Positions 1 to 10,500 of a DNA stretch of 19,770 nucleotides are shown here, piece by piece (the stretch's first letter is position 1; the number at the start of each line of letters is the position of its first letter). The notes beneath the pieces are model-generated. The model worked only from the letters and a program-made list of their open reading frames with translations, was not told the origin of the DNA and made no database searches. The DNA is from Phoronis ovalis (lineage: Eukaryota; Phoronida; Phoronidae): positions 1 through 19,770 of the forward strand of contig JAOXYB010013456.1 of the NCBI GenBank assembly GCA_028565635.1, read 5' to 3'. Made by a program: the position numbers and the translations under genes.

Positions 1-327
1 TACTTAGATCTGTTTCTACAACAAAATCAGTAAGGGTGAAATGTGTTTAGTTAAATGTATTGTGTATTAAGAGGATTATAACAACTGTGGTTTTGAGTAA
101 GTCTATTATGTAACAAAGTGTAATAAAAGATAGCTAATCAGCTTGAGATCATGCTCAGACTGCATAATTATCTTTGTAATATCTGTTTACATTAAGCTCT
201 GGCTGTATACTGTCACACAGTATGAGCAGAAAGGGGACTTCCTTTTGTCTGAATGATGTTTTCTCATTTAATAAATTTTGCTTCCAGAGTTTTTGCTAGT
301 TCTTTCTTCTGTCAATCATTGTTTCAG
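1..327 (+). other. Left-edge intron of RFC2
   Basis: AT-rich sequence ending in a pyrimidine stretch and gtttcag acceptor. I looked for an N-terminal RFC2 exon ending in TG before a GT donor. The one candidate, near the ACTGTG at about 87-92, is closed by an in-frame stop. I see no exon here. Confidence 0.7.
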
Positions 328-439
328 GGTTGAAAAATATCGTCCTATTAAGCTGCATGACATCGTAGGAAATGAAGAAACCATAAGCAGGCTGGGAGTG
401 TTTGCACGGGAGGGTAATGTTCCAAATGTTATTATTGCT
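328..439 (+). CDS. RFC2: RFC2 exon with VEKYRP box
   Basis: The acceptor is gtttcag ending at 327. The first G completes a split Trp codon (TG|G), then the frame reads [20 protein letters not shown] and on to NVIIA. The donor gtaagt at 440 leaves phase 0. The split codon shows this is an internal exon, not the first one. A downstream readthrough into the intron gives a spurious ORF and is not used. Confidence 0.96.
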
Positions 440-3414
440 GTAAGTAAAAGTGGCACTGCAACATGAAGAAAAAACTTTTTCTGTCCACTTTAAATGTTAT
501 TATATAATAATTACCAGTAATATAATGAAACCTTGTAGGTGCAAAATACATTATATAGTGATATATAGTTATAATTACGTATTTTATGTGTATTGGTTAA
601 ATAATAAGTTCTATTTTATTGTAAAATTGTATTATTTTTTCTATATATAAAAAATATTCTCTTTGGTTGTAAATGCAGTTGTGTACTTCAATAGATTTGT
701 ACCCACTTTTGATGCTATATTATCACTTGCAATCAGTTATTCATAATGCAGTTATAAGGCTTACAGTAGTTCTGAATTACACTAGTAATTTTTCACAAAA
801 AATTGCAAATTAATGTTCAACAATATTTGATCTGTTTATGACACTGCACATTTCAGGGTCCACCTGGTACTGGTAAGACCACCAGTATTTTATGTTTAGC
901 GAGAGCTCTGTTGGGTGCTTCTTTCAAGGATGCGGTACTGGAACTTAATGCTTCAAATGACAGGGGAATTGATGTAGTTAGAAATAAAATCAAGATGTTT
1001 GCACAGCAAAAAGTTACATTACCCAAGGGGAGACATAAAGTAATAATCTTGGACGAAGCAGATAGGTATCACGTTAATCTACTCAGTAGTACTGCTCTTG
1101 TGAAGATATTCAAAACAACAAGTATGAGATCTATCGTAATTAGTCTGTGTGAAAATGCAAGCAGCTTTTTTATTAGATATGCTAAGTAATCACATAGCAT
1201 CACTTGTGCAGTTGCCTCGAGTCGTGGCCACTTGTACTGGTTTTACTCCTACCCTACTAATTCCACACATCGTTCACCGGGCCTGGACTTACAACAGAAA
1301 TTATTATCACTGTTCAAAGTACAAAATTCCAAACAACGTTCACTGGATTTGAACTTAGAATATAAACTATTTACCTGTATTTTCTTTCCAAATTTTCCTC
1401 TACCAGGCACTCTGGTTACCATCAGTGGCACTAGTGGGAACATCGGGTTGGGACCATTGGTTATACTAAGTGCATAGTATCGCAGTTTGGCAAGCCAAAA
1501 TCTTGTTTACATTAAAAGTAAAACAAAATAGTTTATGTTCTGAAGTAAAACTGAATTGAAAATGATTTAGTAAATTACTGCTTCAAATGAATTAATTAAA
1601 GTATCTTTAGAAATTAACATTCAGTAGCTTCACAAAGTTCATGTTCTATTTTAGTATGACTGATGGAGCACAGCAAGCCTTAAGAAGAACCATGGAAATA
1701 TATTCTAAAACAACAAGATTTGCCCTAGCTTGTAATCAGTCCGACAAGATTATTGGTAGGTACTGATGATGCATACTTGTCCGGGTGTCCATGTTGAATC
1801 TTGTCTGAATGTTTCGAGAATCAGATTATAGTTATTTTGCATTGTTGATGGTATGTGGTTAGTTCAGTGTATTTAGTTATTCAGAAATGATACTTATTTT
1901 GTGAAAGTGAATTTAATATTTTATACATACTTTGTAACAAGTACTCTGTGTCTGAAGAATAACACTAGTTATTTAATTTAATTTTGAAACACTTTTTGGC
2001 GAGAATTGGCATCATATACTTTTTTTACTTGCACATATGCATTAAAAGTTAACAGTCCACACAAAATGCATCTTATTCAGTATGCCAGCTTGGTTGGTTG
2101 CAGAAAAACTGGTATGAGTGCGTTGTCCATTTTTGGGATATAGTTCACCAGTTACAATGTGTTCATCTAATGGATCCAACTAGTTCACTGATTGTAAGGT
2201 AGAAATTATTTAAATGACTAAAGAAACTGGCTGTTTTGGTTTTAAATATGTCATAGTTTTATATTGCGTTTTATCAGAACCCATTCAATCACGATGCGCA
2301 GTATTGCGCTACAGCAAGCTCACTGATGCTCAAGTTTTAGCCAGATTATTAGAAGTGTGTGAGAAAGAAGAAGTAAGCTACACTGATGATGGTCTGGAAG
2401 CCATAGTTTTTACTGCCCAGGGTGACATGAGGCAGGCTTTAAATAATACACAATCTACATATCAAGGATTTGGTCATGTAAACAGTGAAAATGTTTTCAA
2501 GGTAAATGTTTATATACAGTCTCAATATTCGAGTTTGAAATATAATTTTTGTATGCATTGTACTGTTTTTTTATCCATTGACTTAGATCAAGATATATGA
2601 GATTGTGTTGGATTCTGTTCCAGAATAAGGAGAAATATTGTTGCTGAAATTTTGTTTTTTCACTTCAGAATTGTACATGGAACAAAACACTAGTTCCACT
2701 TGGTGAATCTCTTAATTTCGCATTGTATTGAATTTTATATCAAGAATTGGGAGTATCTTCAGATAATGGTTTTGCGTGGAATTAACATTAGTAATTTTTT
2801 TTCAATGGGAAGTACAAACATTTTCATCCTATATAACGTTATGGTACTTTTGACATGTTTGGTGAATAGTGATAATTTTTCAGGTTTGTGATGAGCCTCA
2901 TCCACTTTTAGTAAAAGATATGTTGGATCACTGCATAAATGGTAACATTGACGAAGCATACAAAATCATGAATCACTTGTGGACATTAGGCTACTCGTCA
3001 GAAGACATCATCTCAATTGTATTCAGAGTGTGCAAAACTCATAATATGGCAGAATTTCTCAAACTTGAATTCATTAAGGTATATGTATTTACATATAAAA
3101 CTGTAACTATGTAACTACTATACATATTGATGGCTAATATGCAAGTCGTAAAACTAGTGCTTACCGAAAGTAATGCTTTGCTGAAAACTAGGATTTTTTT
3201 TAGGAAATCCATGATTTGCACCAAACTAGCGATTGGTTTGCAATGCAATGAAATTGTCTATAACTTAGATCTACAATTTTTTTGTTTTTTAATGAAGGAA
3301 ATTGGATATACCCACATGAGACTAGCTGAAGGGGTGAGCTCATTGTTACAAATGGCAGGCATGCTAGCAAGGCTTTGCAAGATCACAGCTACTCCAGGGA
3401 TCCATAATCAATAA
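328..3414 (+). CDS. RFC2: Replication factor C subunit 2 (RFC 40 kDa subunit), 3' part, six exons
   Basis: AAA+ clamp-loader subunit. RFC opens PCNA and loads it on primer-template DNA in the nucleus; the small subunit also serves in alternative loaders. Joined exons 328-439, 857-1065, 1655-1755, 2278-2501, 2884-3078 and 3298-3414 give 318 residues in one open frame, with GT..AG at every junction. Visible motifs, numbered from V at 329: RFC box VEKYRP at 1-6, Walker [10 protein letters not shown] at 38-46, ELNASNDRG in exon 2, Walker B VIILDEAD at 99-106, and the arginine-finger SRC motif soon after residue 141. The C-terminal collar helices follow, ending [12 protein letters not shown]. The match to vertebrate RFC2 is near continuous. 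Human RFC2 is about 354 residues, so roughly 35 N-terminal residues, including the first bases of the split Trp codon before V1, lie upstream of the window. No catalytic residue is missing and I see no frameshift, so the copy looks functional. Confidence 0.97.
440..856 (+). other. RFC2 intron, 417 bp
   Basis: Bounded by gtaagt and tttcag. Very AT-rich, especially 490-660. No recognisable element or conserved ORF. Confidence 0.85.
857..1065 (+). CDS. RFC2: RFC2 exon with Walker A and Walker B
   Basis: Acceptor tttcag ends at 856; the exon opens directly with [20 protein letters not shown]. It carries the ELNASNDRG motif, the [18 protein letters not shown] stretch and VIILDEAD. It ends in AG of a split Ser codon, with donor gtatca at 1066. 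The internal Met at 911 is not a start. Confidence 0.97.
1066..1654 (+). other. RFC2 intron, 589 bp, with less AT-rich internal patch
   Basis: Bounded by gtatca and ttttag. The 1200-1480 stretch is richer in GC than the flanks and open on both strands, but matches no family I know. It contains two similar segments, about 1266-1291 and 1333-1360 (acatcgttcaccggg versus acaacgttcactgga), about 67 bp apart. Probably an old repeat remnant. Confidence 0.6.
1655..1755 (+). CDS. RFC2: RFC2 exon, sensor region ([16 protein letters not shown])
   Basis: Acceptor ttttag ends at 1654. T completes Ser, then [20 protein letters not shown] and [12 protein letters not shown] follow. The donor gtaggt at 1756 leaves a single G. 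It is too short to be seen as a standalone ORF and was found by splice-frame continuity with its neighbours. Confidence 0.96.
1756..2277 (+). other. RFC2 intron, 522 bp
   Basis: Bounded by gtaggt and ttatcag. No feature seen beyond AT-rich unique-looking sequence. Confidence 0.8.
2278..2501 (+). CDS. RFC2: RFC2 exon with SRC arginine finger and lid region
   Basis: Acceptor ttatcag ends at 2277; AA completes a Glu codon. The exon reads [20 protein letters not shown], then [20 protein letters not shown] and ends SENVFK. The donor gtaaat at 2502 is phase 0. SRC is the conserved trans-acting arginine motif of RFC small subunits. NNTQST replaces the vertebrate NNLQST, a mild change. Confidence 0.97.
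2502..2883 (+). other. RFC2 intron, 382 bp
   Basis: Bounded by gtaaat and ttttcag. No feature seen; short ORFs here have no coding character. The following intron (3079-3297) is 219 bp and likewise featureless. Confidence 0.8.
2884..3078 (+). CDS. RFC2: RFC2 exon, C-terminal collar part 1
   Basis: Acceptor ttttcag ends at 2883. The exon reads [20 protein letters not shown], then helices through [19 protein letters not shown]. Donor gtatat at 3079, phase 0. It corresponds to the collar domain that assembles the RFC pentamer. Confidence 0.96.
3298..3414 (+). CDS. RFC2: RFC2 last exon and stop codon
   Basis: Acceptor aatgaag ends at 3297. The exon reads [20 protein letters not shown], then [18 protein letters not shown] and TAA at 3412-3414. 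The tail after ARLC diverges from vertebrates, as expected for the variable RFC2 terminus. Confidence 0.95.
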   Translation, partial: EIGYTHMRLAEGVSSLLQMAGMLARLCKITATPGIHNQ

Positions 3415-3573
3415 TCATTGTTGAAATTGAAGATGGCACTTTAATACTAGAAACAAGGATTTATAACTAAAGAAATAACTGAAACAACTTTAGGATAATA
3501 TTGTTGGATGTTTTGTAGCAAGGCAACTGATGATGACAATGTGATAGAACAACAGTATTCCCTCGACAGTTTG

Positions 3574-3579
3574 AATAAA
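3574..3579 (+). terminator. RFC2 candidate polyadenylation signal AATAAA
   Basis: Canonical AATAAA 160 bases after the RFC2 stop, followed by a T-rich stretch at 3594-3603. This is the first good signal downstream and would give a 3' UTR of about 180-200 bases. Position and motif only; no transcript evidence. Confidence 0.6.
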
Positions 3580-3599
3580 ATTTAAGATGTGTATTTTTT

Positions 3600-4375
3600 A
3601 TTTAAGATATGTGATAATAATTATCACAAGTACAGAAAGAAAACCACAGACTAGAACACAACAACACAAAAGCATGGTCATCACAACAACAACAAAAATA
3701 GAGTTAATAGAATTTAACTACTGGTAAAAAATATTATTACTTGTATACTAGATCAAACAATCAAGTTCCATATGTCCTAGTCGGTTCAATAGGCAAGGTT
3801 TATGGTAAATATTAGAGGTACACAGCTTTTGAGATTCGCAATGGCATTGTTCCCAACATGTTTAAAGTATAATCACAACTAGGGGCAAAGTGCTTATTTT
3901 AAAAAAAATGAATATATTGCAATGCATTCAAAATAATATGTACAGTATTTACACTAGAAAAATGTCCACTTAAACATGGCACAAATTAAAAGAGCACCCT
4001 TGTGCATATGAGCTTTATTACTTTATGCAAAATTTCATATTTGGCTTGGTACAAAATTAATTAACATGGGGGAACAACAAAATAATTATGTCTTACTATA
4101 GAGAGAGCTACGTCCAATAACGAGTGAATATCGATGCTAAGTATGGTACGTCTGTTAATCCAGTACATAAATACTTAATTTTGGTAAAATATATTTCTTG
4201 TATTTAAGTTTCTAAATATATATCTAGCTGCTTTAATAACAATAGGAAAATGTTGAGCTAGCTATGAACTCCATGATTCAATTTCATAATAAATGCAATT
4301 ATACCAGTACAGTATTTGCTTCAAAATTTCTACCACTTCTTGAGTTAATAGCAAATTTCTAAGTGCAATATTTTA
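3600..4375. other. Convergent spacer between RFC2 and CCDC74-like 3' ends
   Basis: Non-coding AT-rich spacer holding the 3' UTRs of two convergent genes. Minus-strand AATAAA signals lie at 4014-4019 and 3597-3602, and one overlaps the CCDC74-like stop at 4372-4377. A small perfect hairpin, GTGATAA-TAA-TTATCAC, is at 3611-3627. If the 3597-3602 signal is used, the two mature 3' ends would meet or overlap near 3.6 kb. Confidence 0.55.
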
Positions 4376-4517
4376 TTACTGATGGAGTACTTCTTTCCTA
4401 AGTCTAGCTTTCTGTAGTATTTGTGTGCGCTTCCTACGTTCCACAGCCTTGTTGCCAATAGTTTGCTTCAATGCAGGCAGGGATACGTTATCTTTTTGTA
4501 AATAAGCAATATCAGGT
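4376..4517 (-). CDS. CCDC74: CCDC74-like last exon, basic C-terminus
   Basis: Acceptor ctacatttcag. Encodes PDIAYLQKDNVSLPALKQTI, then GNKAVERRKRTQILQKARLR and KEVLHQ with TAA at 4378-4376. Human CCDC74 ends [23 protein letters not shown] and so on, an obvious match in motif, spacing and position. Confidence 0.86.
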
Positions 4518-7500
4518 CTGAAATGTAGAGAATAACGACTGCTTCAATTTGCTGCAATATCACTGTTATTTACTAATAACTGATAAAGCAAATATACATG
4601 ATTTCTCTGTAGAATTAATGTCAGAGCACATTTGGAATTTGTGTAATTGTAAGTTTATCTTCAACAATAAATTGCTCACTTTCTAGAAAAAGTCATTTTT
4701 GTAAATCACAGATGCCAAATTACAATGTGTTATTTAATATATTAAATTGCAAAAAACGTACAATTTTCGTGTTCCACTGTTCATGTGTATTTTTGGTAGC
4801 TTTCCACTGTCACGAGGAATTTTACCATCATCCTCTGCTACATATGCTTTGGCAAGGAGGTATGCATCAGGAGTCCACTTATGAGAGTATAATACATCCC
4901 GTAGATCAGACTTTAGACTCATTAGCTATAACAAACAAAAAATTTGCGATCAGTTTTACAATAACAATAGAACAACCACATTGGTATGTCCTTTCATGTA
5001 AACGCTTACAGTACTTGTCCCACCAGTTTTAAGCTAGGGGAAAATCTAGAGTACAAATGTGGCCATAGAGCGATGGAAATAATAGGTGACACATAATGTA
5101 TATCAATCCAAAATAGTTGGTGGTCATTGTGGATAATAGTTTGAAAAATATGTTTTTACCTCGTGTGATTGTTTTTCATTAATGTGCTGTAGATGTCTTA
5201 TAATCAACTCCATTTCTTGTTGGGTTGGTGCCCGTTTGCCACCAGTCTGGGAATGGACTTGTATAGGACCGGTAGGGCTTACACTATCTGCAAGCTTTGG
5301 CGACGTTTCTTTATTTGTTGATGCCGCTTGACTGAAATTAACAAAATTTGAACAAAACTGATTTCCGGAACAAAAGAATAATTATTAAAACATGCAGACT
5401 GATTTATAGAGCCAAAAAAAGTGCATCGCCTTTTAGTCAAGGCAAGAGTTGCTATTGACTTCTATGAGCTTTCAATGTCATTTTTAGCTTCCCATTTTGG
5501 CATTGTTTGTAGTCAAAATGACCTTTTGATGTCCTCTAAATGTGTAAAAACCTAATTTGTGTAAGGGTTCATACAGTTTTGACCTCTAGCTGACCTTTGA
5601 TCTCATTCTCAATTCTCCCGATAGTGAGGATGAATAACAAGCCAGTAGGACTAACAGTTAAGATTTATAGCATGTTTCCTCCAAAAATTAAATGAAAAGA
5701 TGAAAAAAAAAATATTTTACATAAATATTTTCCTTTTGATGTCTATTTGCAACCTAATACCATCATTTTATAACATTTTGAACAACTTAGAAATTAAATC
5801 TTTGACCTCAAGGACCCACCCTGGGAATGTGGCACCTCAAGTATGATATCCCTAATATAACTGTAACCATCTTTGAGATTTACCTTACTGAAAATAAGAA
5901 GATTCATAAATTAATTAAATGCATACCAAAAAATTTAAAATTCATTTTTTAAAACCTAAAAATTCTCAAAGATTACCAAAATGACCTCTTTATAACCTGA
6001 TACCCTCATTCTGGAACATTTGAGTAATTTTAGAATTTTGACCTCCAAATGAATTTTTGACCTATATAGTCAAATATGGCTCACCCTTGATATATTACAC
6101 CTAAGTACCATGTCCTTAACCGTAGCAGTCTTTGAGACAAAGCTTGCTGAAAATTGGAAGAAAATGTACAAATCTGATAGGTTAGTTCCTTACAGAAGCA
6201 AACCTTAATAACTCTAGCTATCAATAATAATATTTTATTTGCTAGAACAAAAAAAAATATGTATAAAATGTAAAGTTGTTTTTTTTCATTTAAACGTTTC
6301 ACTTATATAAACTCAATTTGACATGATCGTAAAATAATAATTTACACAGGGCTCTGTGAACTAACAGTATTCAACATTCTAGCTATCTACTTTGTCCGAT
6401 ACAATTATCAACAGTATTGATTAAATACTTGAATAAATTTACATACAAAATTGTTGAGCAAATAGCAACTCACAAAATACAATGTGTAAAATCAATAACA
6501 GATAACAGCAAGTTAAGGGGTTCAATTAAATGTCTATGTGGGGCGAGTCTAAATGTCAAACTCACAAGATCAAGTGTAATATAGCATACGCTTAAATGCA
6601 TCAGCTTTTTCCAACAAATTTTTAACACTTGCATTTTTTGCTGAGAGGTAATACTGAGCTTGCAGCTCAGCTGGCAATCTTTCAAAAATGCATTACAAAT
6701 AAAAGTACTGTTACATTAAAATGACAATGTTTTATAGTTATTAAAAACTTTTTTTTGACAACATTTATGCAGCTATTATTAGTTTATAAAATTAATCATG
6801 TATACGCTAAACAATAAAAGTTGTTATGACGGCAGATAGTGATATACATAGCATTTGTTTTAAAAATTAAAAAATCTCACCTTGCTAATTGCCTCGATTT
6901 TTGTTGTTCTTGTTCTAAGAGTTGCATAAGATACGTATTTTTGCTTCGTGCTTCCCTTACAGCATGTTTCAATTTTTCTATTTCTTCTTCTAGAAGTAAT
7001 GTTTTTATTTCATCCAATTTTTCTTCTGTTAAAAGCAAAAAATAACTAATTAATAATAATGTGCCACATAATACAAAAACCTTGACACATGCGCAAACTA
7101 GCAACCAATCTGAAGAAGTCGTAACACGACAAATCTGAAATTAATGTGAATAGAAAACCCCTGCCATATTGGTTGAATGTGAACAGCATATTAGTGCATT
7201 TGCAAATCAAAACAATTTAAAAAAGTACAGCTCAGTCAAAATTACTTGGTAACTGTACATGTACAATCATTTAAGTTTGTATCTACTCCTATACTCTTTT
7301 TTGATAGCCTGTTTCCTTACTTCTACAATGTTTATAAACAATAATAACAAGCCTGGTGTTAAGATGGGTAACTCAGTTTATTGTGCATAATCAAGCCTTT
7401 AACACAAGAAATCGACATGTGACAATTATGCTGTTGGCAAAGAAAGAAACAGTTACAAAAAGGTTGATCAGTACCTTGTGTCTGGTCTAGTTCTTCAATT

Positions 7501-10500
7501 GTTCGAGATCTCAGTGAGAAAGAGGTTAGTTCTGAAACAAACCATGTTAGAAGTGTTAATTAACTGCCTAAGAAATCACACATGTTATAGTGTCAATTTA
7601 ACACAAAAATTAAAACAGTACACAAGTGAGCAGTTACCTGTGTTCAGCAGAAATTATCAGTATAATCTTAAACTGTATATATTATGAATTTTATTTAAAA
7701 AACACACTTCCTCAAATAAGTACATTTTTTAAAAATACAAAACAACACAATTTGAGTCTTATATACATTAAATATAAGCAGTAGAACCCTTTTTTACTTA
7801 ATACCCCTATGTTTTGGAGTTGGTAGCCATAACAGTCAACTTGTTTTGAGGTTTGGTAGATAATATCAAAGTTTATTTCAACACCCCGCAGAGCTGAAGA
7901 TGTAAGTGGAAAATTCAAAACAATCCCCCAATGAATATCAGGTATCTTAATTAGTTTTATAAAACACAGTTGCCATACTTTCTGAACAGTATGTGGAAAC
8001 AAACTGATTTCTTGAACATTGAACTACAAATAATGATATTACTTTTCTGAGTTCCAACAAACAAGTCAAATTCAAATAAAGGATATGATGTTTTTCAGTG
8101 TTTTCGGAATATTGTCCATTTCTGCCAAAATCATATTTAATTAACAGAAAAATACTCTGTAAGGTAATACAGTAGCACACCTTTAAAACTCTCACATTTT
8201 AAGTGCAATCTGTGCAAAATAGAACATAATTATAATTATTGAATATTATATACAGCATGAGGCTTATTTATTGTACTACAGGTATCAATCTTTGAAAACT
8301 ATGCTGTCCAATCATTGTCAACAATCCATAAAATGCAATCAATAAAAGCAATCTAATCATGGTCCATATAGAATAATGAAATTGGCAAAAAGTGGTGTGC
8401 ATGTTTTGCATGAGGAAGGCCTGCATGTATAACAAAACTTCCACTTTGGAACCAAAATAAAGAATTTGGACATTTTTAATAATTTGTCATGTTATTATTA
8501 ATCATAAGCTTTTACAACTGTACCTAGTGTTTGATTGCTGACTGATGTAAAATGTAAATATTGTCTGAACTTTGATATAAGAAACCAGTTCGCGTTCTGT
8601 ATCTTATGCCTTAAGATATGATTGTGAGATTTGAATGGTATGATATTTAAAGCAAAGGATGAATGTGATGACAGCAAAGGTTAACATATACAAGTAATTT
8701 AAGAAAACCTCACAGCACTCATTGTTATGTTTTCTAATGTTAATGAGTACTATATGGTATCTCAACATCTTTCTTAATTAAAAATGTCATGGTACTCTTA
8801 GGTATTCCTACCTTTATCTCCCCTATCAACTCTTAACATATTTTCTGATTTATCTTCTCGATCTTCCAGTCTTTCACTGGTTGGATGTGGACTAGGCACT
8901 TTACTTGGGATATCATGTGGTGTCATAATGATCTGAGCATCAGCAGGGACAGCACCTATACGGTCTTTCTGCACCATTACTAGTTTAAAATGGAGATCTA
9001 CAATTAAAACAAACATAATAAGTAGGAACAATAGTCAAAGTTATTCTTACCATTCCTTATCATGCCTTCATTTTATATAGCATATTAAAAACTATTCATA
9101 GAAATTAATATAATTTAATATTAATAAAGGAAAAATATTATTATACTAAATTGTAATAAATTTATATTATATTAATTTTCATCTTATTCATGAAGCAGCA
9201 ACTGCTGTAAAAGATGTTTAAAATGGGAAAATGCCATTTCAATAATACAAAAAAATGTACATAATACTTGAGAAATATGTTCCATAAGCCACAATACTTT
9301 TGTTATGGCTTACTAAAGCTAAGACACTATAGTATGTAAGCTGCAAAGTTCACATATGATTGTAACATAAGATATTTATTTAATTCCATCCTTCTGGAGC
9401 TATCAGGTATGTATGAATAAAAAGCATTAATTGTTTAACATCAATTGCATCAGTAATGCTCCAGACGATATTATACATTCCATATTATATTATTCCTTCG
9501 TCCCACTCTCCAACTACCCATAGTAGCTGGTTTTGAAGATATGGAAAATAGTAGACCATGCACTATTTGATGAACATTGTAAGCGTTTATTTGAAAAACT
9601 GTGGTGTACTAGAGTGACATGTTCAACAATATGTCTGAATATGAATAACCTCAATGTTTCTTTAAATTGATATATCTATTAAAATAATAGTCTATAAATA
9701 GTTGGTTTGTTGTTGCAGTTTTAAATAATGAAACTCCATAGGTACAGCTACATGGTGAAGTTTTTCACCAACAAATATGTATATAATTTTAAAAAGACCA
9801 ATTTCAATATTGAAAGCAATCATTGCTGAAAACAGGTAATTTTTCACCACGTCTTTGAATTCATAAAGAGAAAGTGCATTTTAATCAGCACTTGTAGCAT
9901 GACCACAACGGTTTCATAGAATTTGAGATAATCATACCAACTGAGTCGATATGTAAGTACCCTGCATGACCCGAGACCCAGGCAGATCACAATTCCTAGC
10001 TACTATGCCACATTCACTTATCCCTACTTTCATTTGCTTTTGATAGTAATTAAGGGAATGATTCATATCAGAAACTTGACTGTAAGGCTAATTGCTAACA
10101 TACAAAAAATGAGATGGATTTATTTTATGTGGCACATACAAAGCAAAACCAATTTGTATATAAATCCTACTATGAGCAATATTGCACATGTTCTAATTAC
10201 ACCATAGATGATAAATAGGTTTAATCCATGAACTACATCCATATCAACTTGAACATGTTGCACATTCCATACACTAACCCTTATTTTCTTGCTTAAGTCC
10301 TTCAATTTCTTCATGTAGACTAGATAATATTTCTTCATGTTGTTGTCTGAGAAACTGTATGCTCCTTTCTAAATGATGAATCCTCTGAACTGGGTTCATC
10401 TCATTAACTTCTAATTCTTTGTCACTATCTGCGACATCCAAATTTCTAACAGACATGTCTGGTTGTGGTAATGGTTGTAAGCGGTCTTTGAGAAAAGGTT

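Larger units (their letters stand above)
5332..6569 (-). other. CCDC74-like intron segment between exon 5 and alternative last exon
   Basis: Mostly repeat-derived: the TGACCT-rich dispersed repeat (about 5427-5760) and a tandem pair of ~243 bp units (5751-6180). 6185-6569 is AT-rich and would be 3' UTR/downstream sequence if the 6570 stop is used. Confidence 0.7.

Noticed and set aside
80-100. Candidate RFC2 exon ending ACTGTG before GTTTTG
   Set aside because: In the frame required by the split Trp codon, a TAA lies two codons upstream, so it cannot encode the N-terminus.
1149-1477. ORFs in the RFC2 intron on both strands
   Set aside because: They sit between two exons whose junction codon (AG|T, Ser) and motif order are perfect without them, and they match no known protein.
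4762-4822. Alternative donor GTAAAA within the DDGK codons of CCDC74-like exon 6
   Set aside because: It leaves phase 1, which puts the conserved LPALKQT last exon out of frame; the GTACGT donor gives the correct phase.
7712-8195. Minus-strand ORFs of 96 and 82 codons as extra CCDC74-like exons
   Set aside because: Exon 2 and exon 3 join in phase without them, and the translations are Cys/Phe/Leu-rich with no family match.
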